A stretch of DNA of 64,000 bases from Roseomonas aeriglobus (GTDB lineage Bacteria; Pseudomonadota; Alphaproteobacteria; Sphingomonadales; Sphingomonadaceae): assembly GCA_016937575.1 (NCBI GenBank), contig JAFHKN010000002.1:3097001-3161000 (forward strand). Direction: 5' to 3'. Below are positions 17,436 through 26,490 of this stretch, in pieces (positions within the stretch are counted from its first letter, which is position 1; each line of letters starts with the position of its first letter). Below the pieces are notes generated by a model. The model was not told where the DNA came from, ran no database searches, and was given only the letters and a program-made list of their open reading frames with translations. Both the position numbers and the translations under genes were made by a program.

Positions 17436-18241
17436 CGGCCGGTCCAGTCCGGTTTGCGCTTTTCGGCGAATGCGCGCGGGCCCTCGCGAAAATCGTCCGA
17501 TGCGATCATGGCCTGCAGCGCGGGTTGTTCGTCCTGTCGGGCGACCGCCTCCGCAATGTCCGGATGCGTCAATCCGGCATGGGCGACCCGCTTTGCCGCA
17601 CGCACGGCAAGCGGGCTGCAGGCGAGAATGTCAGCCGCCCACCGCCTCGCCTCGGCCATGACCTGATCGGGCGCGGTGACGGCATTGACGAAGCCCAGCG
17701 TTCGTCCCTCATCGGCATCGACGCTCCGCCCGGTCAGGATCATGCCCATCGCTTGCGGCAAACCGATAGCGCGCGGCAGTCGGTGTAGCCCGCCGCAGCG
17801 TGCGGCCATCCCGACCTTCGGTTCCGGCAGCGCGAAGCGGGCGTCGGCGCTGGCGACGATGATGTCGCACGCCAACGCGATTTCGAACCCGCCGCCCAGC
17901 GCCAAGCCGTTGACGGCAGCAATTACCGGCTTGTCGAGGTCGTGGCGTGCGGTGAGCCCAGCAAAGCCCGATGGGGGGCGGTCCAGGCTGCCACCCGCCG
18001 CCTGGAACTTCAGGTCGTTGCCGACGCAGAAGGCGCGACCGCGACCGGTGACGATCGCGACCCATTGATCCGGATCGTCGGCGAAATCATCGAACACGGC
18101 GTGAAGCTCGCGGTGCGCCGGACCGTGCAAGGCGTTCAAAACCTCTGGCCGGTCTAGCGTAACGATTGTCAGTCGACCTTCGCGGACGACATCGACGAAC
18201 GCGTAGCGGCGGTCGTCTGTCTGCGGCGTGGTGTCAGCCAT
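17432..18241 (-). CDS. Enoyl-CoA hydratase/isomerase family protein
   Basis: 269-residue crotonase-fold protein. The oxyanion-hole segment ALGGGFEIALACDIIVAS and the active-site stretch FALPEPKVGMAARCGGLHRLPR are visible, with LTGRSVDADEG after it. It hydrates or isomerises an enoyl-CoA in a beta-oxidation-like route. The frame stays open about 300 bases further upstream, but that part overlaps the synthetase gene; ATG 18241 (MADTTPQTDDRRYAFVDV) gives a normal-length protein and an 8-base overlap with the synthetase stop. It is the second gene of the minus-strand unit driven from site E. Confidence 0.93.
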   Translation of the reverse strand: MADTTPQTDDRRYAFVDVVREGRLTIVTLDRPEVLNALHGPAHRELHAVFDDFADDPDQWVAIVTGRGRAFCVGNDLKFQAAGGSLDRPPSGFAGLTARHDLDKPVIAAVNGLALGGGFEIALACDIIVASADARFALPEPKVGMAARCGGLHRLPRAIGLPQAMGMILTGRSVDADEGRTLGFVNAVTAPDQVMAEARRWAADILACSPLAVRAAKRVAHAGLTHPDIAEAVARQDEQPALQAMIASDDFREGPRAFAEKRKPDWTGR

Positions 18242-20375
18242 GAGCAGAGCCCTCCGAAGACTGCTGAGGGGTGCGGCGTTCGATTGCCGCGTCCAGCCCG
18301 ACGACACCCAAGCCCGCGGCACGGACGAGCAGGGGATTGATTTCGACCGACGTGATATCGTCAGCCTGCGCGGCGACGAAACGCGAAAAGGCGGCGATCG
18401 CCTCGGCGGCGGCGTCGACGTCCGCAGCCGGCCGGCCGCGAGCGCCATTAAGGAGCGGCCATGCGTGCAGAGACTGCAGCAACCGGCGCGCACCGGCGGG
18501 ATCGATCGGCGCGAGGCCGATCGCGACGTCGTGAAAGATCTCGACAAAGATCCCGCCCAGGCCGCAGACGACGATCGGTCCGAACACCGGGTCTATGCGA
18601 CCGCCGAGCAGCAGTTCGACCTCGCCCCTCTCCATCGGCCCGACCAGGAAGCCACGCAATTCGACATCGGGAGTCGCGGCACGCACCGTCATCAGCATGG
18701 TTTCGGCTGCACGGCGCGCCGTGTCGGCATCCGTCAGATTGAGAACAACGCCGCCGATATCCGATTTGTGCGCAATGTCAGGCGACAGTATCTTGAGTAC
18801 GGCGGGCCTGTCGAGCGCCGCCACGGCGGCAGCGACGGCGTCGGAATCGGCAGCGTGATACGACTGCGCCATCGGCACGCCGGCTTCGGACAGCAACAGA
18901 CCGACTTGACGCTCATCGAGAGCACCGGTCGGGAGCGTCACCGCCGCCGTGAGCCGGGGTTCCGGTGCAGGTTCCGCCGCCAAAGCTTCTCCAATCCATC
19001 GCGATCCGGCGAGCGCCCGGATCGCATGGCTGGGGTCGTCAAACACCAGCATCCCTGCGCGGTCGAACGCCTCGATCGTTTCCGGACCGGCGTTCATCGC
19101 CACGGCGACGGTGCGACCGGCGCGGCCGTCCAGGGCATCGGCGATTGCCGCGCGTAGCCGTGGCCCCAGCGCCGGGCTGTCTGGCCAGTTCATGAAGAAC
19201 CCCACGACCGCATCATATTGCGCATCGTCGATCATCGTCCGAATTGCATTGCCGACCAGTGATAGGTCGTTCATCGCCTGTGCCGTGGTATCGACCGGAT
19301 TGGTCGCTGATCCGAACGGAATTGCGGCCTTCAGCTTTGACTGCGCCGCTGCCCCCAGCGGTGGCAGGCGAAAGCCGTAGTGCGCGGCCGCATCGGCCAT
19401 CAGCACGCCCGCGCCCCCCGATACTGTAATGATCCCGAGGCCGCTGCCCCCGACCGGGGGCCGCCGGTCGAGCGTGTAGAGCAGATCGACAAATTCCTGC
19501 GTCGTGTCGACGCGAACGATTCCGGCCGACGCCGCCGCGGCACTGAAGACTGCGTCGTCACCGGCGACGGAAGCGGTGTGCGACTGCGCCGCCGCCCGCC
19601 CGTCGGCGCTCCGGCCCACCTTCATCATGACGATCGGCTTGCCGGCACGGCGCGCCCGCTCGACCGCCGTCAGGAAAGCACGACCGTCGTCGATGCCTTC
19701 CGAGTAGCAGCCGATTACGTCAACGGCCGGATCGTCGGCCATATGCGCGATGCAATCCGCCAACGTCACGTCGGCCTCGTTTCCGGTGGTGACGAAGCGC
19801 GAGATTCCGATCCCGCGGGCAAGCGCGAGCATCGCCAGATGTGCGCCATACGCTCCCGATTGCGATACGATGGCCAGCTTTCCGGGCAGCATCGCGCCAG
19901 TCTCGATAACGCTGCTGAACGTCGCGCAGACGCCACGACCGTTCGCGATCAAGCCCAGGCTGTTGGGGCCGATCACCCTCATCCCATTCTCACGCGCCGC
20001 ATCGAGCATGGCGGCTTGCAGCTCGGCGCCTTCCGCGCCGATTTCCGCGAAGCCGGAGGACAAGATCACGGCGCCGCGCGCGCCGCGCGCGCCGGCAGCG
20101 CGGACGGCCGCGGGCACCTCGGCCGCAGGTATCGCCAGGACGGTCAGGTCGATGGTTTCCGGAACCGCGTCTAAGCTTGGCCACGCGGACAGCCCTTGAA
20201 CGGTTTTTCTACCAGGATTGATGGGAAACATCGCACCTTCGAACCCGTCTCGCAGGGAATAAGCGAGGGGCCTGCCGCCAATTCGTTGCGGATCGTCCGA
20301 TGCGCCCACGAAAGCGATCGATCGCGGCTGAAAGAACACGTCCAAGTCGCCCACGATACTTCTATCCCTCTCCAC
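18234..20375 (-). CDS. Acyl-CoA synthetase (NDP-forming), fused alpha and beta domains
   Basis: 713-residue ADP-forming acyl-CoA synthetase of the acetate-CoA ligase (ACD) superfamily. Order: CoA-binding Rossmann domain (SIAFVGASDDPQRIGGRPL), succinyl-CoA ligase-like domains with the phosphohistidine in QSHTASVAG, then a C-terminal ATP-grasp domain (VLKILSPDIAHKSDIGGV, ending VEINPLLV). It makes an acyl-CoA with ATP to ADP plus phosphate, or runs in reverse to conserve energy. GTG 20375 is the longest start; a GTG at 20354 preceded by GGAGAGG is an equally good start and would shorten the protein by seven residues. Divergent from the aldehyde dehydrogenase at 20483, sharing operator-like site E. 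Confidence 0.9.
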   Translation of the reverse strand: MERDRSIVGDLDVFFQPRSIAFVGASDDPQRIGGRPLAYSLRDGFEGAMFPINPGRKTVQGLSAWPSLDAVPETIDLTVLAIPAAEVPAAVRAAGARGARGAVILSSGFAEIGAEGAELQAAMLDAARENGMRVIGPNSLGLIANGRGVCATFSSVIETGAMLPGKLAIVSQSGAYGAHLAMLALARGIGISRFVTTGNEADVTLADCIAHMADDPAVDVIGCYSEGIDDGRAFLTAVERARRAGKPIVMMKVGRSADGRAAAQSHTASVAGDDAVFSAAAASAGIVRVDTTQEFVDLLYTLDRRPPVGGSGLGIITVSGGAGVLMADAAAHYGFRLPPLGAAAQSKLKAAIPFGSATNPVDTTAQAMNDLSLVGNAIRTMIDDAQYDAVVGFFMNWPDSPALGPRLRAAIADALDGRAGRTVAVAMNAGPETIEAFDRAGMLVFDDPSHAIRALAGSRWIGEALAAEPAPEPRLTAAVTLPTGALDERQVGLLLSEAGVPMAQSYHAADSDAVAAAVAALDRPAVLKILSPDIAHKSDIGGVVLNLTDADTARRAAETMLMTVRAATPDVELRGFLVGPMERGEVELLLGGRIDPVFGPIVVCGLGGIFVEIFHDVAIGLAPIDPAGARRLLQSLHAWPLLNGARGRPAADVDAAAEAIAAFSRFVAAQADDITSVEINPLLVRAAGLGVVGLDAAIERRTPQQSSEGSAHG

Positions 20376-20422
20376 ACGAACGGCCGCGAATGCCCTTGAC
20401 GAGCAGGCTTTGCATGACGATC

Positions 20423-20446
20423 ATTCGATATCAAGAATGGTATTCG
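20423..20446. promoter_or_regulatory. Operator-like palindrome E in divergent intergenic region
   Basis: ATTCGATATCAAGAAT (20423-20438) followed by GGT and ATTCG (20442-20446) gives the three-arm pattern ATTC-N7-AGAAT-N3-ATTC, with the same spacing as sites B and D. It lies 37 bases before the GTG at 20483 and about 48 bases before the opposite synthetase start, so it can act on both units. Confidence 0.6.
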
Positions 20447-20482
20447 CAAATTTTCGAAATGCGAGACCGGTAGGACAATGCC

Positions 20483-21970
20483 GTGAATCAAGCCATTACG
20501 CCGCTGCGACACCCCGACAAATTTTACATCGATGGCGTATGGCGTCGTCCGTCGTCGGACGCGACGATCACGGTCGTCTCTCCGGCGACGGAGCAACCCT
20601 ATATGCGCGTCGCGGAAGCGCTGGAGGCCGATGTCGATGCCGCGGTCGATGCGGCGCGACGGGCTTTCGATCTGGGGCCCTGGCCGCGGATGAGCCCGCT
20701 CGAACGTGCTACCTATCTGACGGCCATCGGCGACGCGCTGGACGCGCGCGCAGGCGATGTCGCCGCGATCTGGCCGAACGAGATGGGAATCGTCCACCGG
20801 ACGGCGCAGACCTTCGCCGGAGCGGTCGGCAGCGTATACCGCTATTATGCCGGACTGGCGGAAAATTTCTCGTTCGAGGACATTCACACGCCGCTGACTG
20901 GTAATGGAGCGGGGCTGCTGGTCCGCGAGCCCGTCGGCGTCGTCGGCGCGATTATCCCTTGGAACGGCCCGATCTCGCTCATTGCATGGAAGCTTGCTCC
21001 GGCACTCCTCGCCGGCTGTACCGTGGTTATCAAGGCATCGCCTGAAGCTCCCGGTCACGCGCTGCTGATGGCTGAAATCGCAGAGCAGATCGGCTTGCCG
21101 GCGGGCGTACTCAATGTGCTGACGGCGGATCGCGACGCGTCGGAAGCTCTCGTACGGCATCCCGGAATCGACAAGATCACCTTCACGGGTTCGACGGTTG
21201 CGGGAAAGCGGATCGCGTCGATTCTCGGCGAGCGGGTGGCGCGCTATACGCTGGAACTCGGCGGAAAATCTGCTGCGGTGGTGCTGGACGACTATGACAT
21301 CGATGCGGCGGCAGCGACGATCGCACAGCGATCGTGCCTGTTGACGGGGCAGGTCTGCGCCGCGATCTCACGGATCGTCGTGCCGCGAAATCGACACGAT
21401 CAGATGGTTGAGGCGCTAAGCGCGCACATGGGCCGGATCAGCGTCGGCGACCCTTTCGACGCACAGAGCGACATGGGGCCGCTCGCGACGGCGCGCCAGC
21501 GCGACAGGGTGGAGGGCTATATTGCCGGTGCCGTATCCGACGGTGCCATGCTCGCGACCGGCGGGAAGCGGCCGACCCATCTCGATCGCGGCTATTTCAT
21601 CGAGCCGACAGTTTTCGGCAAAGTCGATAACACGTCACGGCTGGCGCGCGAGGAAGTGTTCGGACCCGTTCTCGCCGTGATTCCTGCCGACGATGAGGAA
21701 GATGCCGTCGCCATCGCCAATGACAGCGATTTTGGGTTGGCCGGCGCGGTCTACACCAATGATGTCGACCGGGCTTACGCCGTGATGCGCCGGATGCGGA
21801 CGGGCACGATCAGCCACAATGCGCCGCGAATTGATTTCGGAATCGCTTTTGGGGGCTTCAAGCAATCGGGGGTGGGACGCGAAGGCGGTGTGGAGGGCCT
21901 GTTGCCATTCCTCGAAACCAAGACCCTTCTCCTCGACACTATGCCGTCACGCCTTGCGAACGGAGGCTGA
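20483..21970 (+). CDS. Aldehyde dehydrogenase
   Basis: 495-residue ALDH superfamily enzyme, third in the island. Landmarks: [37 protein letters not shown] (general-base Glu) and catalytic Cys292 in [11 protein letters not shown]. The cofactor-site Lys is in [10 protein letters not shown], where most relatives have KPSE. GTG 20483 is the best start: an ATG four bases earlier is out of frame. The ferredoxin gene follows after four bases, so aldehyde oxidation and electron supply are co-expressed. It is divergent from the acyl-CoA synthetase unit. Confidence 0.91.
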   Translation: MNQAITPLRHPDKFYIDGVWRRPSSDATITVVSPATEQPYMRVAEALEADVDAAVDAARRAFDLGPWPRMSPLERATYLTAIGDALDARAGDVAAIWPNEMGIVHRTAQTFAGAVGSVYRYYAGLAENFSFEDIHTPLTGNGAGLLVREPVGVVGAIIPWNGPISLIAWKLAPALLAGCTVVIKASPEAPGHALLMAEIAEQIGLPAGVLNVLTADRDASEALVRHPGIDKITFTGSTVAGKRIASILGERVARYTLELGGKSAAVVLDDYDIDAAAATIAQRSCLLTGQVCAAISRIVVPRNRHDQMVEALSAHMGRISVGDPFDAQSDMGPLATARQRDRVEGYIAGAVSDGAMLATGGKRPTHLDRGYFIEPTVFGKVDNTSRLAREEVFGPVLAVIPADDEEDAVAIANDSDFGLAGAVYTNDVDRAYAVMRRMRTGTISHNAPRIDFGIAFGGFKQSGVGREGGVEGLLPFLETKTLLLDTMPSRLANGG

Positions 21971-21974
21971 AGCT

Positions 21975-22292
21975 ATGCCCTGCATCATTGTCACCACACG
22001 CGACGGCGAGGACTGCCGGATTGATGGACGCACCGGCTGGAGCGTCATGGAAGCGATACGAGACGCGGGCATCGACGAGCTTCTGGCGATGTGCGGGGGC
22101 TGCTGCAGCTGCGCCACGTGCCATGTCTACATCGATCCTGACTTCGCTGACCGGATACCGCCGATCTCCGATGACGAGGACAACTTGCTCGACAGCGCGG
22201 CGGCCCGCAACGGCCGATCAAGATTGGCATGTCAGATCCGCCTTTCCGAAGCGCTCGACGGACTGCGAGTCGAGGTGGCGCCGGAGGAGTGA
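21975..22292 (+). CDS. [2Fe-2S] ferredoxin, adrenodoxin/putidaredoxin type
   Basis: 105-residue ferredoxin. The cluster ligands fit C-x5-C-x2-C in [13 protein letters not shown] (first Cys, then +6 and +9), with the fourth Cys in RLACQI. Two further Cys (+3 and +4) lie in the loop, which is unusual. ATG 21975 gives a normal length; the open frame extends back into the aldehyde dehydrogenase without any conserved sequence. Ferredoxins of this type feed electrons to P450s, so the likely partner is the P450 at the left window edge, possibly also the Rieske oxygenase. No reductase gene is present in the window. Confidence 0.93.
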   Translation: MPCIIVTTRDGEDCRIDGRTGWSVMEAIRDAGIDELLAMCGGCCSCATCHVYIDPDFADRIPPISDDEDNLLDSAAARNGRSRLACQIRLSEALDGLRVEVAPEE

Positions 22293-23089
22293 CGGCTTCG
22301 TTGACGAGGCGTGGAGTTATGCAGAGGATCGCCTAGGGCCGAGTACGCAGCGCTTGCCGACGCTCAATCTGGTTGCAAGCGCCGTGACGGGTGCTGTCAG
22401 ACCTTGTGCACCGTCGCATTTTAGCCAGTTCGACGCGCTGTCGTAAGGCTGCCGCCTTCGCCTTTTTCAGCGGGGTTTGAGGGACCACCTTACCTTAGAT
22501 CGGACTAGGGTCAGTCCGGCCTCAGCGATCTTTCCGGTGGCGCGATCGATCAAATCACGATCTACGCTTTCCTCATAAACAATTGCGCTGTCTCTACGGT
22601 GAGGAAACGCGTTTTGAGATCGATCAGACTGGAAGGGCTTACTGTTCAAAGATAGCCCGCAAGGGCGTTCTTGATGGTCGACGCTCGGTAGCCTGCGATC
22701 CGTTGGTCGCGATCAAATGAGATGCCCATCCAGTTGTCTTGATCAGGTGTATCGCATACGATTGCCATAGCCGAGTGCCGGTGTCGCTATTGCTTGAGGG
22801 CAACCTAGCAACGGCTGACGCAAGTTCTCCAATAACCTGAGTGCCCAGCTTTGTCCGCTGTGGGGCACCACTGCCGATCCAATAAGGGCACCGTGCAGCG
22901 GCGATGACGGATAAACAACAGACGACCCTCAAAGTAGGAAGCGCGTTCTGCAGCGGTGAAATCCTGTCCCCGATTTGAACCTGATCTGGCGCATTCAGAA
23001 CGGTTGGATGAAAATTGTCCAGTCTTCTGAGTGCCCTTTCGGGTGGTTCACGGTGCACCAGATATGAAACCCTGGACAGGCGGCGCTCC
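22293..23089. other. Intergenic stretch without recognisable gene (end of catabolic island)
   Basis: About 800 bases between the forward ferredoxin and the reverse DUF885 gene. Short open frames occur on both strands, but none has a domain, a plausible ribosome-binding site or codon bias like its neighbours. Base composition is visibly less GC-rich than the flanks. It separates the catabolic island from housekeeping-type genes and may be an old junction. Confidence 0.6.
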
Positions 23090-24886
23090 TCAGCGCCGCT
23101 GCTCGGCAATGTAGCGGTTCACCTGCTCTTCCAGCACGTCCAGCGGCAGCGATCCCTGGCGCAGCACCGTTTCATGGAAATCGCGGATGTCGAATTTCGG
23201 CCCCAGCTCGCGCTCGGCCTTCGCGCGCAACTCGGCGATCTTCAGCTGGCCGACCATGTAGCTCGTCGCCTGCCCCGGCCAGTTGAAATAGCGATCAACC
23301 TCGCGCGCGATGTCGGTGTCGGATACCGAGCTGTTCGCCTTGAAGTACGCGATCGCCTGATCGCGGGTCCAGCGCTTGGAATGGATGCCGGTGTCGAGCA
23401 CCAGACGGATCGCCCGCCAGACCTGGAGCGAGAGCATGCCGAACCGGTCATAGGGCGTCTTATAGATGCCCATCTCGTCCGCCAGCCGCTCCGAATACAG
23501 CCCCCAGCCCTCGGCATAGGCGCTATAGCCGCCGAAGCGACGGAACTTCGGGATGCCGGTCAGCTCCTGCTGGCGCGCGATCTGGAAGTGGTGGCCGGGC
23601 GCCCCTTCGTGCGCGGCGATGCCGGCGACCTGCACCTTCTGCGTCTGGTTCATGTCGACCAGGTTGACATAGTAGATGCCCGACCGCGATCCGTCCGCCG
23701 ACGGGGAGTTGTAGAAGGCGGTCGATGCGGTGGCTTCGCGCCATTTCTCGACCGCGCGCACTTCCAGCTTCGCCTTGGGCAGCACGCGGAAATATTGCGG
23801 TGCCTTGGCCATCACCGCTGCGATCACGCCGCGCGCGTCGGCCAGATACTGCTCACGTCCCGCTTCGGTGTTCGGATATTTGAGCGTCGGGTCGGTACGA
23901 ATCCTGTCGAAGAACTGTTCGAGCGTGCCGGTGAAGCCGACTTGGCGCTTGATCGCCTCCATCTCCTGCCGGATCGCGGCGACCTGGCGCAGGCCGAGGG
24001 CGTGGATCTGGTCGGCGGTCAGATTGGTCGTCGTCGACTGCTTCAGCCGATCGGCATAATAGGCCGCGCCATCCGGCAGCGCCCACACGCCGAAATTGCC
24101 CTTCGACAGCGGCTCGACCGCATCGATCGCCGCGATCAGCGTGTCGTAGCCCTGCTTGAACGGCCCGGTCAGCGCGGTGCGCGCGTCGGCCAGCAGGCGC
24201 TCCTTGGTCGCGGCGGGCGCATTCAGCGCGGTCACCTTCTTGCGGAAATCGGCCATCAGCGTCGAATCGGGACCGCCGTCGAACGGCGCGCCGACCAGCA
24301 CCTTCTTCGCATCGTTGCGCGCGGGCGCGAAATTGACCTTGTTCGGTACGATGCCGGCGGCGGCCTGCGCACGCATCGTCGCGGCGACTTCACGCATCAC
24401 GCGGTTGGTATCGCGCAGGCGGGCGATATAGGCCTGGGCGTCGGCGACGGTGTCGACCTTGTGGTTGTTGATCAGCAGGACGGGGATGGCGCCCGCCGGA
24501 CTGCCGTTGGTCGACACCGGAAAGCGCAGCTTGCGGAAGCGGAAGCTGTCGGCGGCGCGCGCATTTTCATATTCAAACAGGCGATAGCTGATCCGCGCAT
24601 TCTCGCTCAGCCGATCGGGCTTGAAGCGCAACTGCATCGCCTTTGTCTGCGCGGCGACCAGCGCACGCATGCGGACCGCGGCGGCATCGGTATAGTCGTC
24701 GAGCCGGTCGTAGTTCGTCTTCAGCCCCAAGTCGGTCTGGGTTTCCGGACTGAGCGCGACCTGTTCGTCATAGGCGCGGTCGAGGAAGGCGAGCAGCGCG
24801 GCGTCCTGGGTCTGCGTCTGCACGGGTGCCGCCGCCGACAACACAGGCACGGCCGACACCAATACCCACGAAACCGCCTTGCCCAT
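23090..24886 (-). CDS. DUF885 family protein, exported metallopeptidase-like
   Basis: 598-residue protein with an N-terminal signal peptide (AVSWVLVSAVPVLSAAAPVQ) and the DUF885 domain over the rest. The zinc-type motif HEGAPGHHFQ (HE-x3-GHH) is in the C-terminal half, followed by a typical GWGLYSERLADEMG segment. DUF885 proteins are assumed to be zinc peptidases of the periplasm or cell surface; substrates are unknown. It is transcribed alone or at the end of the bkd operon, since the E2 gene on the same strand begins downstream-facing with 69 bases between the E2 stop and this ATG. Confidence 0.9.
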   Translation of the reverse strand: MGKAVSWVLVSAVPVLSAAAPVQTQTQDAALLAFLDRAYDEQVALSPETQTDLGLKTNYDRLDDYTDAAAVRMRALVAAQTKAMQLRFKPDRLSENARISYRLFEYENARAADSFRFRKLRFPVSTNGSPAGAIPVLLINNHKVDTVADAQAYIARLRDTNRVMREVAATMRAQAAAGIVPNKVNFAPARNDAKKVLVGAPFDGGPDSTLMADFRKKVTALNAPAATKERLLADARTALTGPFKQGYDTLIAAIDAVEPLSKGNFGVWALPDGAAYYADRLKQSTTTNLTADQIHALGLRQVAAIRQEMEAIKRQVGFTGTLEQFFDRIRTDPTLKYPNTEAGREQYLADARGVIAAVMAKAPQYFRVLPKAKLEVRAVEKWREATASTAFYNSPSADGSRSGIYYVNLVDMNQTQKVQVAGIAAHEGAPGHHFQIARQQELTGIPKFRRFGGYSAYAEGWGLYSERLADEMGIYKTPYDRFGMLSLQVWRAIRLVLDTGIHSKRWTRDQAIAYFKANSSVSDTDIAREVDRYFNWPGQATSYMVGQLKIAELRAKAERELGPKFDIRDFHETVLRQGSLPLDVLEEQVNRYIAEQRR

Positions 24887-24955
24887 CGTCGCTCTCCCAA
24901 ATCGTCACCCGGACCGTGGCACGGCGCGGGCGACGAGGGAAGCGATCTGAGAGAC

Positions 24956-26299
24956 TTAGTCCGCGAACAGCAGGACCGGCGTCTCGAGCAGCTTGCGCAC
25001 CGCTTGGACGTAGCTTGCCGCATCCCAGCCGTCGACAACGCGGTGGTCGCAGCTGATCGACAGGTTCATCAGCTTGGCGCGCACGATGTCGTCGCCGCGG
25101 AAGACGGGGCGTTCGACGATCTTGTTCGGGCCGATGATCGCGACTTCGGGGCGGTTGATGACCGGCGTCGTCGCGATACCGCCGAGCGGCCCCAGCGAGG
25201 TGACGGTCAGCGTCGAGCCCGACAGTTCCTCCGACTTCGCCTTGCCGGTCCGCGCCGCCTCGGCCAGGCGCCCGATCTCGCTCGCCAGCTGCCAGACGTT
25301 CTTGTCCTGCGCGTCGCGGATGACCGGGACCATCAGCCCCGCATCGGTCTGCGTCGCCATGCCCAGATGTACGCGGCCGTGGCGCGTCACCACGCCCGCC
25401 TCGTCGTCGTAGCGGGCATTGAGCATCGGGAAGTCGGGCAGCGTGCGGCAGATCGCGACGATCAGGAACGGCAGCATCGTCAGCTTCGGCCGGTTGCCGC
25501 GGTTGGCGTTCAGGTCCGCGCGCATGTCTTCGAGCGCGGTCACGTCGATTTCGTCGACGTAGGTGAAGTGCGGGATCTGGCGCTTCGACGCGGCCATGTT
25601 CTCGGCGATGCGGCGGCGCATGCCGATGACCTTGACCGGCTGATCCTCGCGCGCCCGGGAGGCATGGGGGGCGTGATAGCCCTGGCCGCCGGAGTAGCGC
25701 AGGTACGCGTCCAAGTCGGCATGGCGGATGTGCTGCCCGTCATGCTGGACCTGCGACAGGTCGACGCCGAGGTCCTTGGCGCGCGCGCGGACCGCGGGCG
25801 AGGCGAGAACCGGAGCATGATGGGCGCCACTCCCGTTCCCCGGCGAAGGCCGGGGTCCAGTACCACTGTCCCCTGTTGGAGAGGCCGTCGCGCCGTCATC
25901 AGCGTCCCGCGACGGGGCCCCGGCCTTCGCCGGGGCACTGACGGGCTGCGGAGCCGGCGTTTCCACCACCTCTTCGACGCCCGGGTTCTCGGCCTCGATC
26001 TGCTCTTCGACCTCTGCCGACACCGGGGCCGCCGCTGCAGGCTCGGCGCTCGCCTCGCCCTCGGTCTCGATCACCACCAAGGTCGACCCGATCGGCACCT
26101 GATCGCCGACCTCGCCCGCCAGTTCGAGCACCACGCCCGACACCGGCGACTCCATCTCGACGGTCGCCTTGTCGGTCATCATGTCGGCGAGGCCCTGGTC
26201 CTCTTCGACACGGTCGCCGACCTTGACGTGCCAGGCGACGATCTCGGCCTCGGCGATGCCTTCGCCGATGTCGGGCAGGCGGAATTCGAAGCGGGCCAT
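24956..26299 (-). CDS. bkdB: Branched-chain 2-oxoacid dehydrogenase E2 (dihydrolipoamide acyltransferase)
   Basis: 447-residue E2 subunit. Lipoyl domain at residues 1-75 with lipoyl-Lys44 in MTDKATVEME; Ala/Pro-rich linker; peripheral-subunit-binding domain (VLASPAVRARAKDLGVDLSQVQ); catalytic domain ending with the active-site SCDHRVVDGWD. ATG 26299 is chosen because MARFEFRLPDIGEG is the canonical E2 start; 22 extra upstream residues have no family match. The linker between lipoyl and binding domains contains two copies of a mobile palindrome in frame (25838-25935). It transfers branched acyl groups to CoA as the core of the complex with E1 at 26490 and 28399; no E3 gene is adjacent. Confidence 0.94.
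   Translation of the reverse strand: MARFEFRLPDIGEGIAEAEIVAWHVKVGDRVEEDQGLADMMTDKATVEMESPVSGVVLELAGEVGDQVPIGSTLVVIETEGEASAEPAAAAPVSAEVEEQIEAENPGVEEVVETPAPQPVSAPAKAGAPSRDADDGATASPTGDSGTGPRPSPGNGSGAHHAPVLASPAVRARAKDLGVDLSQVQHDGQHIRHADLDAYLRYSGGQGYHAPHASRAREDQPVKVIGMRRRIAENMAASKRQIPHFTYVDEIDVTALEDMRADLNANRGNRPKLTMLPFLIVAICRTLPDFPMLNARYDDEAGVVTRHGRVHLGMATQTDAGLMVPVIRDAQDKNVWQLASEIGRLAEAARTGKAKSEELSGSTLTVTSLGPLGGIATTPVINRPEVAIIGPNKIVERPVFRGDDIVRAKLMNLSISCDHRVVDGWDAASYVQAVRKLLETPVLLFAD
25838..25935. repeat. Palindromic repeat pair (REP-like) inside the E2 linker
   Basis: CCCCGGCGAAGGCCGGGG (25838-25855) and its reverse complement CCCCGGCCTTCGCCGGGG (25918-25935) are separated by 62 bases, as in a paired mobile REP element. 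Such sequences are frequent in sphingomonad intergenic regions. Here the pair is in frame in coding DNA and adds a Gly/Pro/Ser/Thr-rich stretch to a flexible linker. Confidence 0.85.
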
Positions 26300-26300
26300 C

Positions 26301-26490
26301 AGGGGAGTGTCCTTGTTGCTGGCAGGGCCGTGACAGGCCAGATTTTGGTACGGGCGTAGGAGCAAGGAGGGAGCGATGGGACACCATCGTGACCGACGCG
26401 GGACGCCCGCCCGTGCCGGAAGCTGGCCTGCCGCGCAGCGGTCGTCCGCAGGACGATCACGGCGTCTGTCAGCAGCAAGGACACTCCCCC
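26301..26490 (-). promoter_or_regulatory. Long inverted repeat enclosing the E1beta-E2 intergenic region
   Basis: In the mRNA sense, the 25 bases starting at the last base of the E1 beta stop (26490 down to 26466) pair with the 25 bases ending two bases before the E2 ATG (26325 down to 26301). By hand pairing, 22 are Watson-Crick, one is G-U and two are mismatches. The loop is about 140 bases. The 3' arm includes AAGGA, the only candidate ribosome-binding site for E2, so a folded transcript could limit E2 translation or protect mRNA ends. An alternative is an inverted duplication without function. Confidence 0.6.

Noticed and set aside
22639..23109. 156-codon minus frame downstream of the DUF885 gene
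   Set aside because: Begins inside the DUF885 3' end and has no recognisable motif or ribosome-binding site.
23015..26359. Open frame of 1114 codons on the plus strand
   Set aside because: It is fully antisense to DUF885 and E2, both of which have clear motifs. Composition (His/Arg/Asp/Val-rich) is typical of a shadow frame in GC-rich DNA.
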